DNA of 64,000 nt from Chloroflexota bacterium (lineage in GTDB: Bacteria > Chloroflexota > Ktedonobacteria > Ktedonobacterales > JADMIN01). The notes below the pieces were generated by a model that saw only the letters and a list, made by a program, of their open reading frames with translations, did not search any database and had not been told where the DNA came from. Below are positions 50,146 through 58,969 of this stretch, one piece after another. The position numbers were made by a program, and so were the translations under genes. Location: NCBI GenBank assembly GCA_021323855.1, contig JAJPKE010000045.1, forward strand, positions 586,663 to 650,662, in the 5' to 3' direction. Position 1 is the first letter of the stretch, and each line of letters opens with the position of its first letter.

Positions 50146-51576
50146 TCACCGCTTGTGTTTTTGCGCCCAGAGAATGAAGAGCGGCGCCAGCGCCGCCAGC
50201 AAGAGAATCGCTGCGCCGAGACTCAGGCCAACGGCGAGCAGGCCGAGGTCGCCCACATGGCCGATCAGCGGATTGAGCGCGACGCCCGCCAGCGTGCCAA
50301 TAAACGAGAGAACTGAGAGCGTCGTCGCGCGTGCGCCGGTAGCGATATGGCGGTTGAGTTCAGCGTTAATGAGCGGCTGCCGCCAGACGTTTCCCATCGC
50401 AACCAACAGCACCAGCAATACGACGATGAGCGGCGCGCGGGCAACCGCCAGCGCCAGATACGCCAGCCCGGAGACGGCGAGGCAGAGCGCCAGCGCGCCA
50501 CCAACGCCGAATCGTTTGCGCGCCACCGGCGTTGTCAGCGTCACCAGCATCTCAACACCCACGACAGCGGCGGTAATCGGCCCGAACCAGATGAGCGCAA
50601 TGCCGGCGCGCGTGAAGAACGGCTGATTGTACCAGAAAATCGCGTTGACCAGGGCAAACGCCGCGCTATCCACCAGGCTCAGGCCAGCCAGCGCCGGACG
50701 TTCCCGTAGCAGCCGCGCCGCCGACCGCAGCAACACCCCCATTGACCGCCCTTCCGCCGCCTGCCCATCACTCACCTTTTCCTGCACACAAATCACTTGC
50801 ACCCACTCCACTCCCTCCTGCGCCGGAATCAAAGCGCGCGCTACCTCTGGCTCCCCTCTCCTATGGGAGAGGAGCTGGGGGTGAGGACTCTGCTTTCCCC
50901 GCTCTTCCGCAGAGGAGAGAGGCCGGGGGTGAGGACTCTCTGCTCCCCTCTCCCGCGCACGGGGGAGGGGCTGGGGGTGGGGGCTTAGCTTCAACGTCGC
51001 CAGCACAGCGCAGACCATCGGCACGCTATTGAGAACGACTGGCAACTCGATGCTATACGCTGCCAGAAAGCTGCCGAAACACAACCCAAAGAGAAAACCG
51101 GCACTGGCGAAGGCGCCCAACAGCGCAAAAGCTGCATCGCTCTCGCCGGTTTTGGCGTCTGGCAGGCTTTCGTAGACCAGTGCGCTCTCGCAGCCGCTGA
51201 TACAGGCAACGCCTGCGCCGAAGAGTAGCGAACCGGACGCCAGGACGACGAACCCATAGCCGAAGAGATAGGGCAACAGGCTCAGCGCGCAGAGGATGCG
51301 TCCCAATAGCAGGATGCGCCGGTAGCCGAACTGGTCCGCCCAGACGCCGGTGGGGATGTTGCAGATGAGGATGGCAACCGAAATCACCGATTCCAGCCCG
51401 AATATGCCGGTATAGTTCAAGCCGCGTGACTGCTCATACGCAACGATGACGGTGCTGTAGAGGGTAATGTTGCCAAAAAAGTTGGTGAGCGCGAGCCAGC
51501 GCAAATTATGGATGCGCCAGAGCGCGCGATAAGGCGCAGAGGGCAGGATGGATGACAGACGCGCAAAAACACGCAT
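50146..51576 (-). CDS. MFS transporter carrying an in-frame palindromic repeat
   Basis: 476 residues, twelve membrane helices: NLRWLALTNFFGNITLYSTV is helix 1, and GVWADQFGYRRILLLGR is motif A. Between the sixth and seventh helices the protein reads SPHPQPLPRARERG, SPHPRPLSSAEERG and SPHPQLLSHRRGEPE. These three repeats are the translation of family-1 palindromic DNA (50846-50992), inserted without breaking the frame. A cytosolic loop of this size is tolerated between the two halves of MFS proteins. The start at 51576 follows GAGAGG. Substrate unknown. Confidence 0.8.
   Translation of the reverse strand: MRVFARLSSILPSAPYRALWRIHNLRWLALTNFFGNITLYSTVIVAYEQSRGLNYTGIFGLESVISVAILICNIPTGVWADQFGYRRILLLGRILCALSLLPYLFGYGFVVLASGSLLFGAGVACISGCESALVYESLPDAKTGESDAAFALLGAFASAGFLFGLCFGSFLAAYSIELPVVLNSVPMVCAVLATLKLSPHPQPLPRARERGAESPHPRPLSSAEERGKQSPHPQLLSHRRGEPEVARALIPAQEGVEWVQVICVQEKVSDGQAAEGRSMGVLLRSAARLLRERPALAGLSLVDSAAFALVNAIFWYNQPFFTRAGIALIWFGPITAAVVGVEMLVTLTTPVARKRFGVGGALALCLAVSGLAYLALAVARAPLIVVLLVLLVAMGNVWRQPLINAELNRHIATGARATTLSVLSFIGTLAGVALNPLIGHVGDLGLLAVGLSLGAAILLLAALAPLFILWAQKHKR
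50846..50992. repeat. GC-rich palindromic repeat, family 1 copy D (three units, in frame)
   Basis: Three units in tandem, each with CTCACCCCC...CTCTCC and a matching GGAGAGG arm, inside the MFS gene. The length is a multiple of three, so the reading frame is kept and a 49-residue insert results. Confidence 0.85.
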
Positions 51577-51726
51577 AGCAAGACAACCTCTCAGGGTGAC
51601 ACAACGATACCGTGTGGACGAAATGCGAAAGGCGACGCCACACACCCTGGAGGCGCCCTCACCGGGCAGCTATGCGATTGGAATTGGACTTAACACGGAT
51701 GCGGTCGGATGGGCATAGAAAATCCC

Positions 51727-52185
51727 CTATTCGTTGTTGGGGACTGGCCGCGAAAGATGGGCTTGCCCAAACATAACGAATATCAATCCTATTATGCTAA
51801 AACATGAAAATGCACCAACCGCAATGAGACACATGATAGCTACTAGGACTTGGTTACGAGCAAACAAGGCGATTAGGCCAAACGCGAAAATGAACACGCC
51901 GCTTAAAATAGCGACTATCATAAGGCTCATGGACAAGAGATAAGGATGAGATGGTGCATAAAAAGAGGCTACACGCTCCCATCCTGCATTGAAGGACATT
52001 GTTGCCCACCCTCCAAACAGACACAAAGCCATACCCCGCATGGTGCGAACACCTGCATCGGGCGGAAAAGAATTAGCAGGGGCAAACACAACCGGTAGTA
52101 TTAAGGCAAGTGCGCCAAGTACCGCCGCTATCCCTAATCCAAATAGCGCCAACAGCAGTATCTTTCGCCAACGTTTAGCCTGCAT
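51727..52185 (-). CDS. Hypothetical protein with four membrane helices
   Basis: 152 residues: helices at about 10-33, 48-66, 81-106 and 112-137, short loops, a basic start (MQAKRWRKI) and a polar end. The loop after helix 1 contains FPPDAGVRTMRG. No family recognised. It follows the MBL-fold gene with a 12-bp gap on the same strand, so it is probably co-transcribed with it. Confidence 0.68.
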   Translation of the reverse strand: MQAKRWRKILLLALFGLGIAAVLGALALILPVVFAPANSFPPDAGVRTMRGMALCLFGGWATMSFNAGWERVASFYAPSHPYLLSMSLMIVAILSGVFIFAFGLIALFARNQVLVAIMCLIAVGAFSCFSIIGLIFVMFGQAHLSRPVPNNE

Positions 52186-52197
52186 ATCCAGCCTTTC

Positions 52198-52971
52198 CTA
52201 CCCATTGTCTCGTAGCAAGATGCTGAACTCGCCAAAGGTATGCTTGCTGCTGCCGGGATCGAAGGTGAACGGCGTGTGCTGTGAGTGGCCGGCAAGCGCC
52301 TGATCCAGCGCAGCGAGGACGCGCGCCGCCAGCGCTGGCTCTTGCACCGGCTCCTCATGGCCGCCACAGATGGCACGTGCGCCGTTTCCGGCAAGTCGCC
52401 CTAGTGAACGCCGCCAATCATCGAGGTTTGCGTCTTCCGTCTGCGACCAGAGCGTGCCGGCATAGCAGGTGTCGCCACAGAAGAGATAACCGCTGGTGGA
52501 ATCGAGGAAGCTGACATGCCCCGGCGAATGTCCAGGCGTATGCCAGACGGTGAGCGTGCGGCCTCCCAGGTCCAGCGTATCGCCCTCGGCCAGCAGAGCG
52601 GTCGGCGGCGCAGCCTCCATATGTCCTACATTTTCCACATCGTAGCTTTCAGAGAGGCGGTCAGCCTCGATGGCGTGGATGCGCCGATCTGTGAAGTGAT
52701 GCAGGCTGCCGATGTGGTCCCAATGGCTATGCGTGCAGAGCGCCATCAGCGGCTTATCGGGCGTTGAGAGCAGCGCACGGCAGGCAGCAGGCAGATCGCC
52801 AAGGCCCATGCCAGCGTCTATCAGCGCCGCGCGGTCGGCACCCTCGATCAGATAGAGATTGACGCTCTGGACATCGTATTCCGGCACAACGCGCCCGATG
52901 GGGTCTTGCAGCGCCCAGACGCCGGGCGCAAGCTCACAGGTAGTGAACCAATTGCTCTGCTCGCTTTGCAT
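52198..52971 (-). CDS. MBL-fold metallo-hydrolase
   Basis: 257 residues with the metallo-beta-lactamase fold. The metal motif THSHWDHIGS (HxHxDH) is at about residue 81, a second His is in HTPGHSPGHVSF, and an Asp is in FCGDTCYAG. A C-terminal His in ICGGHEEPV completes a two-metal site. The chemistry is that of a hydrolase of thioesters, lactones or nucleic acids; the substrate is unknown. The C-terminal part resembles glyoxalase-II-like members. Confidence 0.9.
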   Translation of the reverse strand: MQSEQSNWFTTCELAPGVWALQDPIGRVVPEYDVQSVNLYLIEGADRAALIDAGMGLGDLPAACRALLSTPDKPLMALCTHSHWDHIGSLHHFTDRRIHAIEADRLSESYDVENVGHMEAAPPTALLAEGDTLDLGGRTLTVWHTPGHSPGHVSFLDSTSGYLFCGDTCYAGTLWSQTEDANLDDWRRSLGRLAGNGARAICGGHEEPVQEPALAARVLAALDQALAGHSQHTPFTFDPGSSKHTFGEFSILLRDNG

Positions 52972-52998
52972 GGCTGCGCTCCTTTATCGCTATCTCAG

Positions 52999-53241
52999 CT
53001 ATTGACAGGGAAGGCCCAGTAGCAGCGGTACTGAAATATCCTCATCTATAGCCTCCCAATGTATTCCCTCACCCTTGCCAATCAGTTGCCAGTCGTCGCG
53101 CTGCTCCGGCGTCGCGCTGACGAGGCGTGGAAACCAGGTGGTTGGCACACTGAGCTTCCGGCCATCCACCAGCAGAACGGTGAGCATTTCGTTCGTGACA
53201 GAGACACTTATAGCGCGTGGTTGCAAATCAATGGAAGTCAT
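52999..53241 (-). CDS. DUF2442 domain protein
   Basis: 80 residues, the usual size of DUF2442: AISVSVTNEMLTVLLVDGRKLSVPTTWFPRLVSATPEQRDDW and IGKGEGIHWEAIDEDISV with the diagnostic GIHWE-x-x-DEDISV end. These proteins are often next to DUF4160 in toxin-antitoxin-like pairs, but no DUF4160 gene is visible here. The ATG at 53241 follows GGAGG. Confidence 0.88.
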   Translation of the reverse strand: MTSIDLQPRAISVSVTNEMLTVLLVDGRKLSVPTTWFPRLVSATPEQRDDWQLIGKGEGIHWEAIDEDISVPLLLGLPCQ

Positions 53242-53579
53242 GCCACGCCTCCTGCTCCAATTTATCGCGGTTTGCCTCGACTGGTCCCTCTCATTGTACG
53301 ACACCGCATTCTGAATTGGTCTCAACAATGATAACACGCCTGTCAGATTTCCCGCTGATTTGCGCGATGTCTCTGTGATGTTCTCATGATGTGCTGGCGA
53401 CGCGGCTGGTGGAATGATACAATTCCGCTACTGGCGCGCTCGATGCTGGCAACGCTCCGGATTGAGGGCGACGAGCGCACTGAGGCTGAGAGCAAGAGCA
53501 AGCGCAAGAGCAGCAGCGAGAAAGGGCAAGACATACGGCGAAGAACCAACGACTGATTACCCTGACCCCGAATGGCACG

Positions 53580-54938
53580 GTGGAGCGAGCGTTCCTGGCT
53601 GCGGTGGATACCGACCGCGAAGACGCCCTGTGGAGCGCGGAGGATTCGCTCACCGAACTGGCATCGCTGGCGCGCACGGCGGGCGCTGAGGTGGTGGGCA
53701 CGATGGTGCAGCGGCTGCGTGCGCCGGACCTCGCCACCTATCTGGGCAAAGGACGCGCAAATGAACTCGCCCAGTTGCGCCACGAACTCAACTTTGACCT
53801 CATCATCATGGACGATGAGCTAACCGCCGCGCAGCAGCGCAATCTCGAAGACCTGACCGAAGCGCGTGTGATAGACCGCACCGCGCTGATTCTCGATATC
53901 TTCGCGCAGCATGCCCACACTCGTGAGGGTCAGCTTCAGGTGGAACTGGCACAGTTGGAGTATCGCCTGCCCCGGCTAACGGGACGCGGACGCGCCATGT
54001 CGCGGCTCGGCGGCGGTTCACGCGGGGCCAGTGGCGGCGTCGGTGGGGCCATCGGCGCACGCGGACCCGGCGAGACGAAACTGGAAATTGACCGGAGGCG
54101 CATCCGCGCGCGCATTGCGGAGCTACGCCGCGAGCTGGAAGGCGTGCGCCAGCAGCGCGGTGTCGTGCGACGCCATCGTAGCGCGCAGGTCATCCCGATT
54201 GTTGCTATCGTCGGCTATACCAACGCTGGCAAGTCAACGCTCTTCAATACGCTGACCTCGGCGGGCGTGCCAGCGGAGAACAAGCTCTTCGCCACGCTCG
54301 ACCCGACGACGCGCTATCTCAAGCTGCCGACACATCAAGAAATCCTGCTGACCGATACCGTTGGCTTCATCCAGAAGTTGCCGACGAGCCTGGTCGCTGC
54401 CTTCCGCGCCACGCTGGAAGAAGTGACCGAGGCGGATATCCTGCTGGAAGTGGTGGATATTACCCATGAGAACGCCATCGAGCAGAGCCAGACGGTCAAC
54501 GATGTCCTCGAAGAACTGGGTGCGGCGGAGAAACCACGCATCACGGCGCTGAACAAGGTGGATTTGCTGGCCGATCCCTCAGAGGTGGATACGTCGCTCT
54601 ATCCCAATGCCGTGCCAGTTTCGGCGGTCACTGGCTTTCAGTTGAAAGAACTGCTGACGAAAGTGGGCGATGTGATTGCAACAGCGCAGGAGCCGGTGCA
54701 GGTGTTGCTGCCGTTTGAGCGCGGTGATCTGGTGGAGACATTCCACCGGCGCGGTCAGGTTGCCAGCGAACGCCAGGAGGCGGAGGGAACGTTGATCGAG
54801 GGGCGGCTGCCGCATGCGTTGCTGGGCCTCTTCGCGCCCTATCGTATAGGCAACCGGCGTATCACACGCTCATCTACGACGGCATCTGCGCCACAGAACC
54901 GGCGGGGGCAGCAAGACCTGGCTGCTAGCTCTACCTGA
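53580..54938 (+). CDS. hflX: GTPase HflX
   Basis: 452 residues; a ribosome-associated GTPase that rescues stalled ribosomes under stress. The N-domain (about 1-130) and the Gly-rich hinge (RLGGGSRGASGGVGGAIGARGPGETKLE) precede the coiled helices. The G domain has G1 GYTNAGKS, G2 FATLDPTTR, G3 DTVGFIQKLP, G4 NKVD and G5 VSAVTG. The C-terminal end is extended and Arg/Thr/Ser-rich. The GTG at 53580 has no good ribosome site, and the protein-like sequence runs upstream to a stop without ATG/GTG/TTG, so the true start may be an uncommon codon such as CTG at 53553. The 338-bp gap before it shows no other feature. Confidence 0.92.
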   Translation: MERAFLAAVDTDREDALWSAEDSLTELASLARTAGAEVVGTMVQRLRAPDLATYLGKGRANELAQLRHELNFDLIIMDDELTAAQQRNLEDLTEARVIDRTALILDIFAQHAHTREGQLQVELAQLEYRLPRLTGRGRAMSRLGGGSRGASGGVGGAIGARGPGETKLEIDRRRIRARIAELRRELEGVRQQRGVVRRHRSAQVIPIVAIVGYTNAGKSTLFNTLTSAGVPAENKLFATLDPTTRYLKLPTHQEILLTDTVGFIQKLPTSLVAAFRATLEEVTEADILLEVVDITHENAIEQSQTVNDVLEELGAAEKPRITALNKVDLLADPSEVDTSLYPNAVPVSAVTGFQLKELLTKVGDVIATAQEPVQVLLPFERGDLVETFHRRGQVASERQEAEGTLIEGRLPHALLGLFAPYRIGNRRITRSSTTASAPQNRRGQQDLAASST

Positions 54939-55410
54939 CGAGGACATATTGCAGGATGTTGGAGACAACCACTACCAGCACCAGAACGGTACAAATGAGC
55001 GCCGTGAGATAGGCGATGCGCCGGTCTATGACGTAGAGCAGCAGCGCGCCCATTGTGACGGCGGAAATCACGATCACTTTGTAGGCGATCAGCGCGCTGA
55101 AACCAAAGTGCGTGAGCAACGCCCCCATCAGCGGGTTGCCTTCGCTCAGCCCGCGCGACAGCCCCAGGTAGGTACTGGCGAGGTCCGCGCAATTGACAAG
55201 CGCAAAGCCAAGCAACAGCGCCAGCAACAGATATCCAGGAGCCGCATGTTGCCTCCTCGCGTGAGCGGCTGGCGCAGCATCCGAGATACGGCGCGGTGAT
55301 GGCATGGCGATGGCTGGCAATGGCTGTGTTGGCCAGAGGTCAATGGGCTGCCGTAGCGGCTGGCCGCCTGATGGCGACGATGCCGGTGATGAAGGCGAGA
55401 TCGTAGTCAT
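54931..55410 (-). CDS. DUF5658 family membrane protein
   Basis: 159 residues: a Pro/Ser/Ala-rich cytosolic N-tail (1-55), then three membrane helices at about 59-82, 103-127 and 132-156. The motif NCADLASTYLGLSRGLSEGNPLM between helices 1 and 2 is the core of DUF5658 (DxxxTxxGL...E-x-NP). Function is unknown. It converges with hflX and overlaps its end by 8 bp. Confidence 0.8.
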   Translation of the reverse strand: MTTISPSSPASSPSGGQPLRQPIDLWPTQPLPAIAMPSPRRISDAAPAAHARRQHAAPGYLLLALLLGFALVNCADLASTYLGLSRGLSEGNPLMGALLTHFGFSALIAYKVIVISAVTMGALLLYVIDRRIAYLTALICTVLVLVVVVSNILQYVLVR

Positions 55411-55649
55411 GCTGGTGCTACTTCCTGGATAAAGATCTATCTCATGTCATCCCATCTATTCTTCCTTCTCTACAATTCTCATGCCAGGACGATGCCAAAC
55501 TAACAGTCATGAGTGCCGGTGTCACTGTGCGATGGGATGTTCGCGGTCATGTTTGCCACTTTTTGCCTATAATGAGATGCAGGGCGACGCCAGCCGGATG
55601 GCACTGGAGACACTGGATGACATGATGCGCTGCCCATCGGAGCAACAGC

Positions 55650-56021
55650 GTGGATTTCGCAACACAATATCAATCGCTGGTGAAAGACGTTTTCATCGAA
55701 CACGTGCGCAACGATCTGGCGGATGGCGCGGATGCCACCGAACGGGCGCAGTACTATATTGAGCGCGGCAAGCCAGATTTTGTGCTGGCGTACCTGCTCG
55801 TCTGCGATCTGCCGGACGACGAAAAGCGCGAGTCGTTGGCGCAATCATACGAGCGCCGCGCCACGCTCACCGAAGAACGCGCGCGTGACTTCGACCGGCA
55901 ATTTCATCGCGAGTTTCCGCAACTGCACACCAGCGCCGCCAGCGACCGCGCGGCGGCACGGCAGATTCGCGCCGGCAAAGCGCCGCGTCCGGGTGTTGGG
56001 CGCCAGCTTCCTATGCGATAA
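55650..56021 (+). CDS. Hypothetical helical protein
   Basis: 123 residues beginning with GTG, with GGAGC 7 bases before it. It is charged and helical (YQSLVKDVFIEHVRNDLADGADATERAQYYIERG), then a hydrophobic LAYLLVCDLPDDEKRESLAQSY, and a basic tail. No family recognised. It lies 29 bp before rpiA on the same strand, so the two may form a unit. Confidence 0.7.
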   Translation: MDFATQYQSLVKDVFIEHVRNDLADGADATERAQYYIERGKPDFVLAYLLVCDLPDDEKRESLAQSYERRATLTEERARDFDRQFHREFPQLHTSAASDRAAARQIRAGKAPRPGVGRQLPMR

Positions 56022-56050
56022 TACTTTGAGAGAGACCAGGAGCAACCGCG

Positions 56051-56818
56051 GTGAACGAGCAGCAACGGCAGTCCCTACCTGGTGACGCAACGGAGACGGT
56101 CATAGATCCATACGCCACCCAGAAAACAGCGGCGGCGCGCGCGGCGGTGGCAGATATTCCTGATGGCGCAGTGATTGGCCTGGGCAGTGGCACCACCGCC
56201 GAGGCGATGCTTCGCGAGCTGGCGGCGCGTATGCAACAGGGCTTGCGCGTGACGGGCGTTCCCACCTCCGAGCGGACGGCGCGTATCGCAGCCTCGCTTG
56301 GCATCCCGCTGGCGGGACTCGACGACGTTCCAGCCCTCACCGCCAGCATAGACGGCGCAGATGAGGTGCTGCTGCCACAGCTTCATCTCATCAAAGGACG
56401 CGGCGGCGCGCTGCTACGCGAGAAGCTGATCGCTGCCGCCAGCCAGTATCGCATCATCATCGCGGATAGCAGAAAACTCGTTTCTGCGCTTGGCGGCACC
56501 TATGCTGTTCCTGTTGAGATCATCCCGTTCGGCTGGCGGCATATCGCCGCGCGCTTGGCATCACTCGGCTGCCAGACGACGCTGCGCATGGCACAGGCGA
56601 TGCCTGCCGGGGCGACGCCCGGCCCGTATATCACCGACAGCGGCAACTATATTCTCGATTGCCATTTACCCGCCGGGGCGCTGGCGCAGCCAGAAGCAGT
56701 GGCCGCCGCCATCAAGTCAGTGGTTGGGGTAGTCGAACATGGGTTGTTCCTGGCCATGACGGAGCGCGTCTTTGTAGCGGGAACGGATGGTGTGCAGGTC
56801 TACGACCGGCCCCGTTAA
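56051..56818 (+). CDS. rpiA: Ribose-5-phosphate isomerase A
   Basis: 255 residues; interconverts ribose-5-phosphate and ribulose-5-phosphate in the pentose phosphate pathway. Conserved blocks: GLGSGTTAEAMLREL (phosphate loop), GVPTSERTARIA, SIDGADEVLLPQLHLIKGRGGALLREKLI with the active Asp/Lys/Glu, and ITDSGNYILDC. GTG start with AGGAG 8 bases upstream. A N-terminal tail of about 25 residues exceeds the E. coli protein. Confidence 0.95.
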   Translation: MNEQQRQSLPGDATETVIDPYATQKTAAARAAVADIPDGAVIGLGSGTTAEAMLRELAARMQQGLRVTGVPTSERTARIAASLGIPLAGLDDVPALTASIDGADEVLLPQLHLIKGRGGALLREKLIAAASQYRIIIADSRKLVSALGGTYAVPVEIIPFGWRHIAARLASLGCQTTLRMAQAMPAGATPGPYITDSGNYILDCHLPAGALAQPEAVAAAIKSVVGVVEHGLFLAMTERVFVAGTDGVQVYDRPR

Positions 56819-56854
56819 CTCGCGCAATTACACCATTCATTACGTCATCATCTG

Positions 56855-57712
56855 TCATTCATCATCGTGCGCAGGCTCCGGCGCAGGTTTATTCTTCGGC
56901 TGGTTGGAAATGTAATAGTACACATTGGCGGCGGCGGTGGCGCCAATGATGGGACCAAGCAAGTAGCAGAGGACATAGGCGCCCCAATTTACCGGCACAC
57001 CGAGCAGCGCATCTATGAAATCGGGGCCAAATGAGCGAGCGGGATTGGCTGGTGCGCCGGTAATCGGCTCGAAGAAGAGGACGATAGCTGAAAGCGACAT
57101 GCCGATAGCGAAGGCCGCCCAGCCGCTCGGTGAGCGCGGGTCCTCGGCAGTGGCGCTGATCGTCAACACGAGGAAAAAGGTGCCGAGCGCCTCGACCAGC
57201 AGCCCCTGCCAGACGCTGACGCCAGCGCCAAGTTCGACGGCGCCCAGATGCCCGATGGTCAGCGCATCGTGGCCGAGCGCGGGCAGAATCACCAGCGCGC
57301 CGGCGCTTGCGCCCAGGAATTGCGCGGCCAGATAGGGCAGCACTTCTGCGCGTGGGAAACGGCCACGGCTGGCGAGCGAGATCGTCACCGCCGGATTGAT
57401 GAGGACACCAGAAATTTTGCCGACGATCATGATGATGATGAACAGCGAAATGCCGTCTACCAGCGCCAGAAAGACGATATCCGGTGCGGTCGTCGGCGCA
57501 TGTGTCGCATGCAGGATCAGTTTGAGCGAGGCAGCCGCGCCACCGTGGAACAGCACCAGCAGGAAGGTCCCCAACGCCTCCGCGACGTAACGCTGGGTGC
57601 GAGTCGTCCCTGGCTCTTGCGTCGTCGGCTGCGCAGAGTCGTCACGTTGTTCCGATGATGCGGCGTTCTGGTGCTGTTGGTGTTGTTTAGGAGCGGGTTT
57701 GCGTCTGCTCAT
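56855..57712 (-). CDS. Aquaporin family (MIP) channel
   Basis: 285 residues with six membrane helices and two NPA-type half-helices: INPAVTISLASRGRF and ANPARSFGPDFIDA. A Lys/Gln/Ser-rich cytosolic tail of about 40 residues precedes them (QQHQQHQNAASSEQRD). The aromatic/arginine filter cannot be settled by eye, so water, glycerol or other small solutes remain possible. A similar second channel lies 219 bp upstream on the same strand, ended by its own terminator. No terminator separates it from rpiA on the other side. Confidence 0.9.
   Translation of the reverse strand: MSRRKPAPKQHQQHQNAASSEQRDDSAQPTTQEPGTTRTQRYVAEALGTFLLVLFHGGAAASLKLILHATHAPTTAPDIVFLALVDGISLFIIIMIVGKISGVLINPAVTISLASRGRFPRAEVLPYLAAQFLGASAGALVILPALGHDALTIGHLGAVELGAGVSVWQGLLVEALGTFFLVLTISATAEDPRSPSGWAAFAIGMSLSAIVLFFEPITGAPANPARSFGPDFIDALLGVPVNWGAYVLCYLLGPIIGATAAANVYYYISNQPKNKPAPEPAHDDE
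57671..57688. repeat. 9-bp tandem repeat (degenerate pair)
   Basis: GTGCTGTTG and GTGTTGTTT, coding for the Gln/His repeat in the N-tail of the aquaporin. Confidence 0.6.
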
Positions 57713-57860
57713 CCAGGCAACTTCCTTCGCCTTTCATAGTCTCATCGCCCTCTGAGCGTCTCATCGCGCTACCATAACTGCTCAGTCTCATGTGCGAGTG
57801 TGAAACAGCAATCCCCGTGCCTGATATGAACGATACATAAGGAAGGTGCAGGGAGGCAAT

Positions 57861-57891
57861 AAAAACTGGGCATCTATTGATAGATGCCCAG
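57861..57891 (-). terminator. Rho-independent terminator of the upstream aquaporin
   Basis: On the - strand CTGGGCATCTA-TCAA-TAGATGCCCAG (11 pairs, 4-base loop) followed by TTTTT. It ends the transcript of the gene at 57932-58675. Confidence 0.92.
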
Positions 57892-57931
57892 ACGGCCAAC
57901 CAGCCGTTGCTTACGGAAAGAAGGACGGGAG

Positions 57932-58675
57932 CTAGCGAACGACGCGGGGCAGACGAGCCATGTACAGGTATAGATTCGCCGCTGCGACGCCGCCGACAAT
58001 CGGACCGATCAGATAGGATACGATATAGGCCCACCAATCTACATTCGTTGGCGTTCTGAAGAAGATCCAGTCAATGATGTCCGGGCCGAAGGCGCGGGCC
58101 GGATTGACGGCAGCACCAGTGGCCGGGCCAATCGCCATGATGATCGCGCCGAGCGCCAGTCCGATGGTCAGGCCGGCCCAGCCGGCGGGCGAGCGCTTAT
58201 CCGCCGCCGTCGAGATGACCGCCAGTACGAGGATGCCTGCGCCGATGCCTTCAATCACCGCGCCCTGGATGAGATTGGTATTGGGCGCCAGCGAGGGAGC
58301 GCCCAAGCCCCCAACAGTGGCCGCCAGCTTACCGTATACGATGAGGATGCAGGCTGCGCCGATGGTGGCGCCGAGGAACTGTGCGCCGAGATACAGCGGT
58401 ACGTCACCCCAGTCGAACTGCCCGGAGGAGGCCAGGCCAAGCGTGACGGCTGGGTTGACATGCGCGCCGGAGACGCGACCAACGATCAGGACGATGATAA
58501 ACAGCGCCAGCCCATGCGCCAGCGCAACGAGAACGAGTTCCGCGCCTGTGGCAATGAAGTGATGGTTGTGGGGCAACAGCGCGGCTAACGTGGCGGCGCT
58601 TCCGCCGATAAGGGTCAGCAAGAATGTACCGAGCGTTTCAGCGATAAACCGCTCTACCTGGGATGGTTGACGCAC
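57932..58675 (-). CDS. Aquaporin family (MIP) channel
   Basis: 247 residues, six helices, with VNPAVTLGLASSGQF and VNPARAFGPDIID as the two NPA half-helices. Its sequence is clearly related to the neighbour at 56855, including AxxLGATIGAA against AQFLGASAGAL, so the two arose by duplication. It lacks the long N-tail of the other and has a short C-tail ending RVVR. Its own terminator follows. Solute preference unknown. Confidence 0.9.
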   Translation of the reverse strand: MRQPSQVERFIAETLGTFLLTLIGGSAATLAALLPHNHHFIATGAELVLVALAHGLALFIIVLIVGRVSGAHVNPAVTLGLASSGQFDWGDVPLYLGAQFLGATIGAACILIVYGKLAATVGGLGAPSLAPNTNLIQGAVIEGIGAGILVLAVISTAADKRSPAGWAGLTIGLALGAIIMAIGPATGAAVNPARAFGPDIIDWIFFRTPTNVDWWAYIVSYLIGPIVGGVAAANLYLYMARLPRVVR

Positions 58676-58969
58676 ATGATTCCCTTTCTTCTCTCGGCCT
58701 CATTCGTCGCTTCGCACACTACCTGTTCCCGGCGACCGGCAGCGGCAGAGCGAGAAACACAGCCATTCTCACGAGTACAAACGTATGACCACATGCTCGC
58801 GCAACAACCCGTGTGCCAGCAAAGCAATTTTTCTCGCCAGTCTTTACGTTATGCTTTAGGATGACCCTTTTGTCATTGTCACACTTTTGTCATCAGCCTC
58901 GCTCTGACCGCGCGTAAAGAGCGTGGGCAATAGCACGTATAGAACGCTATAGAAAGCGCAGAGTGAAAC

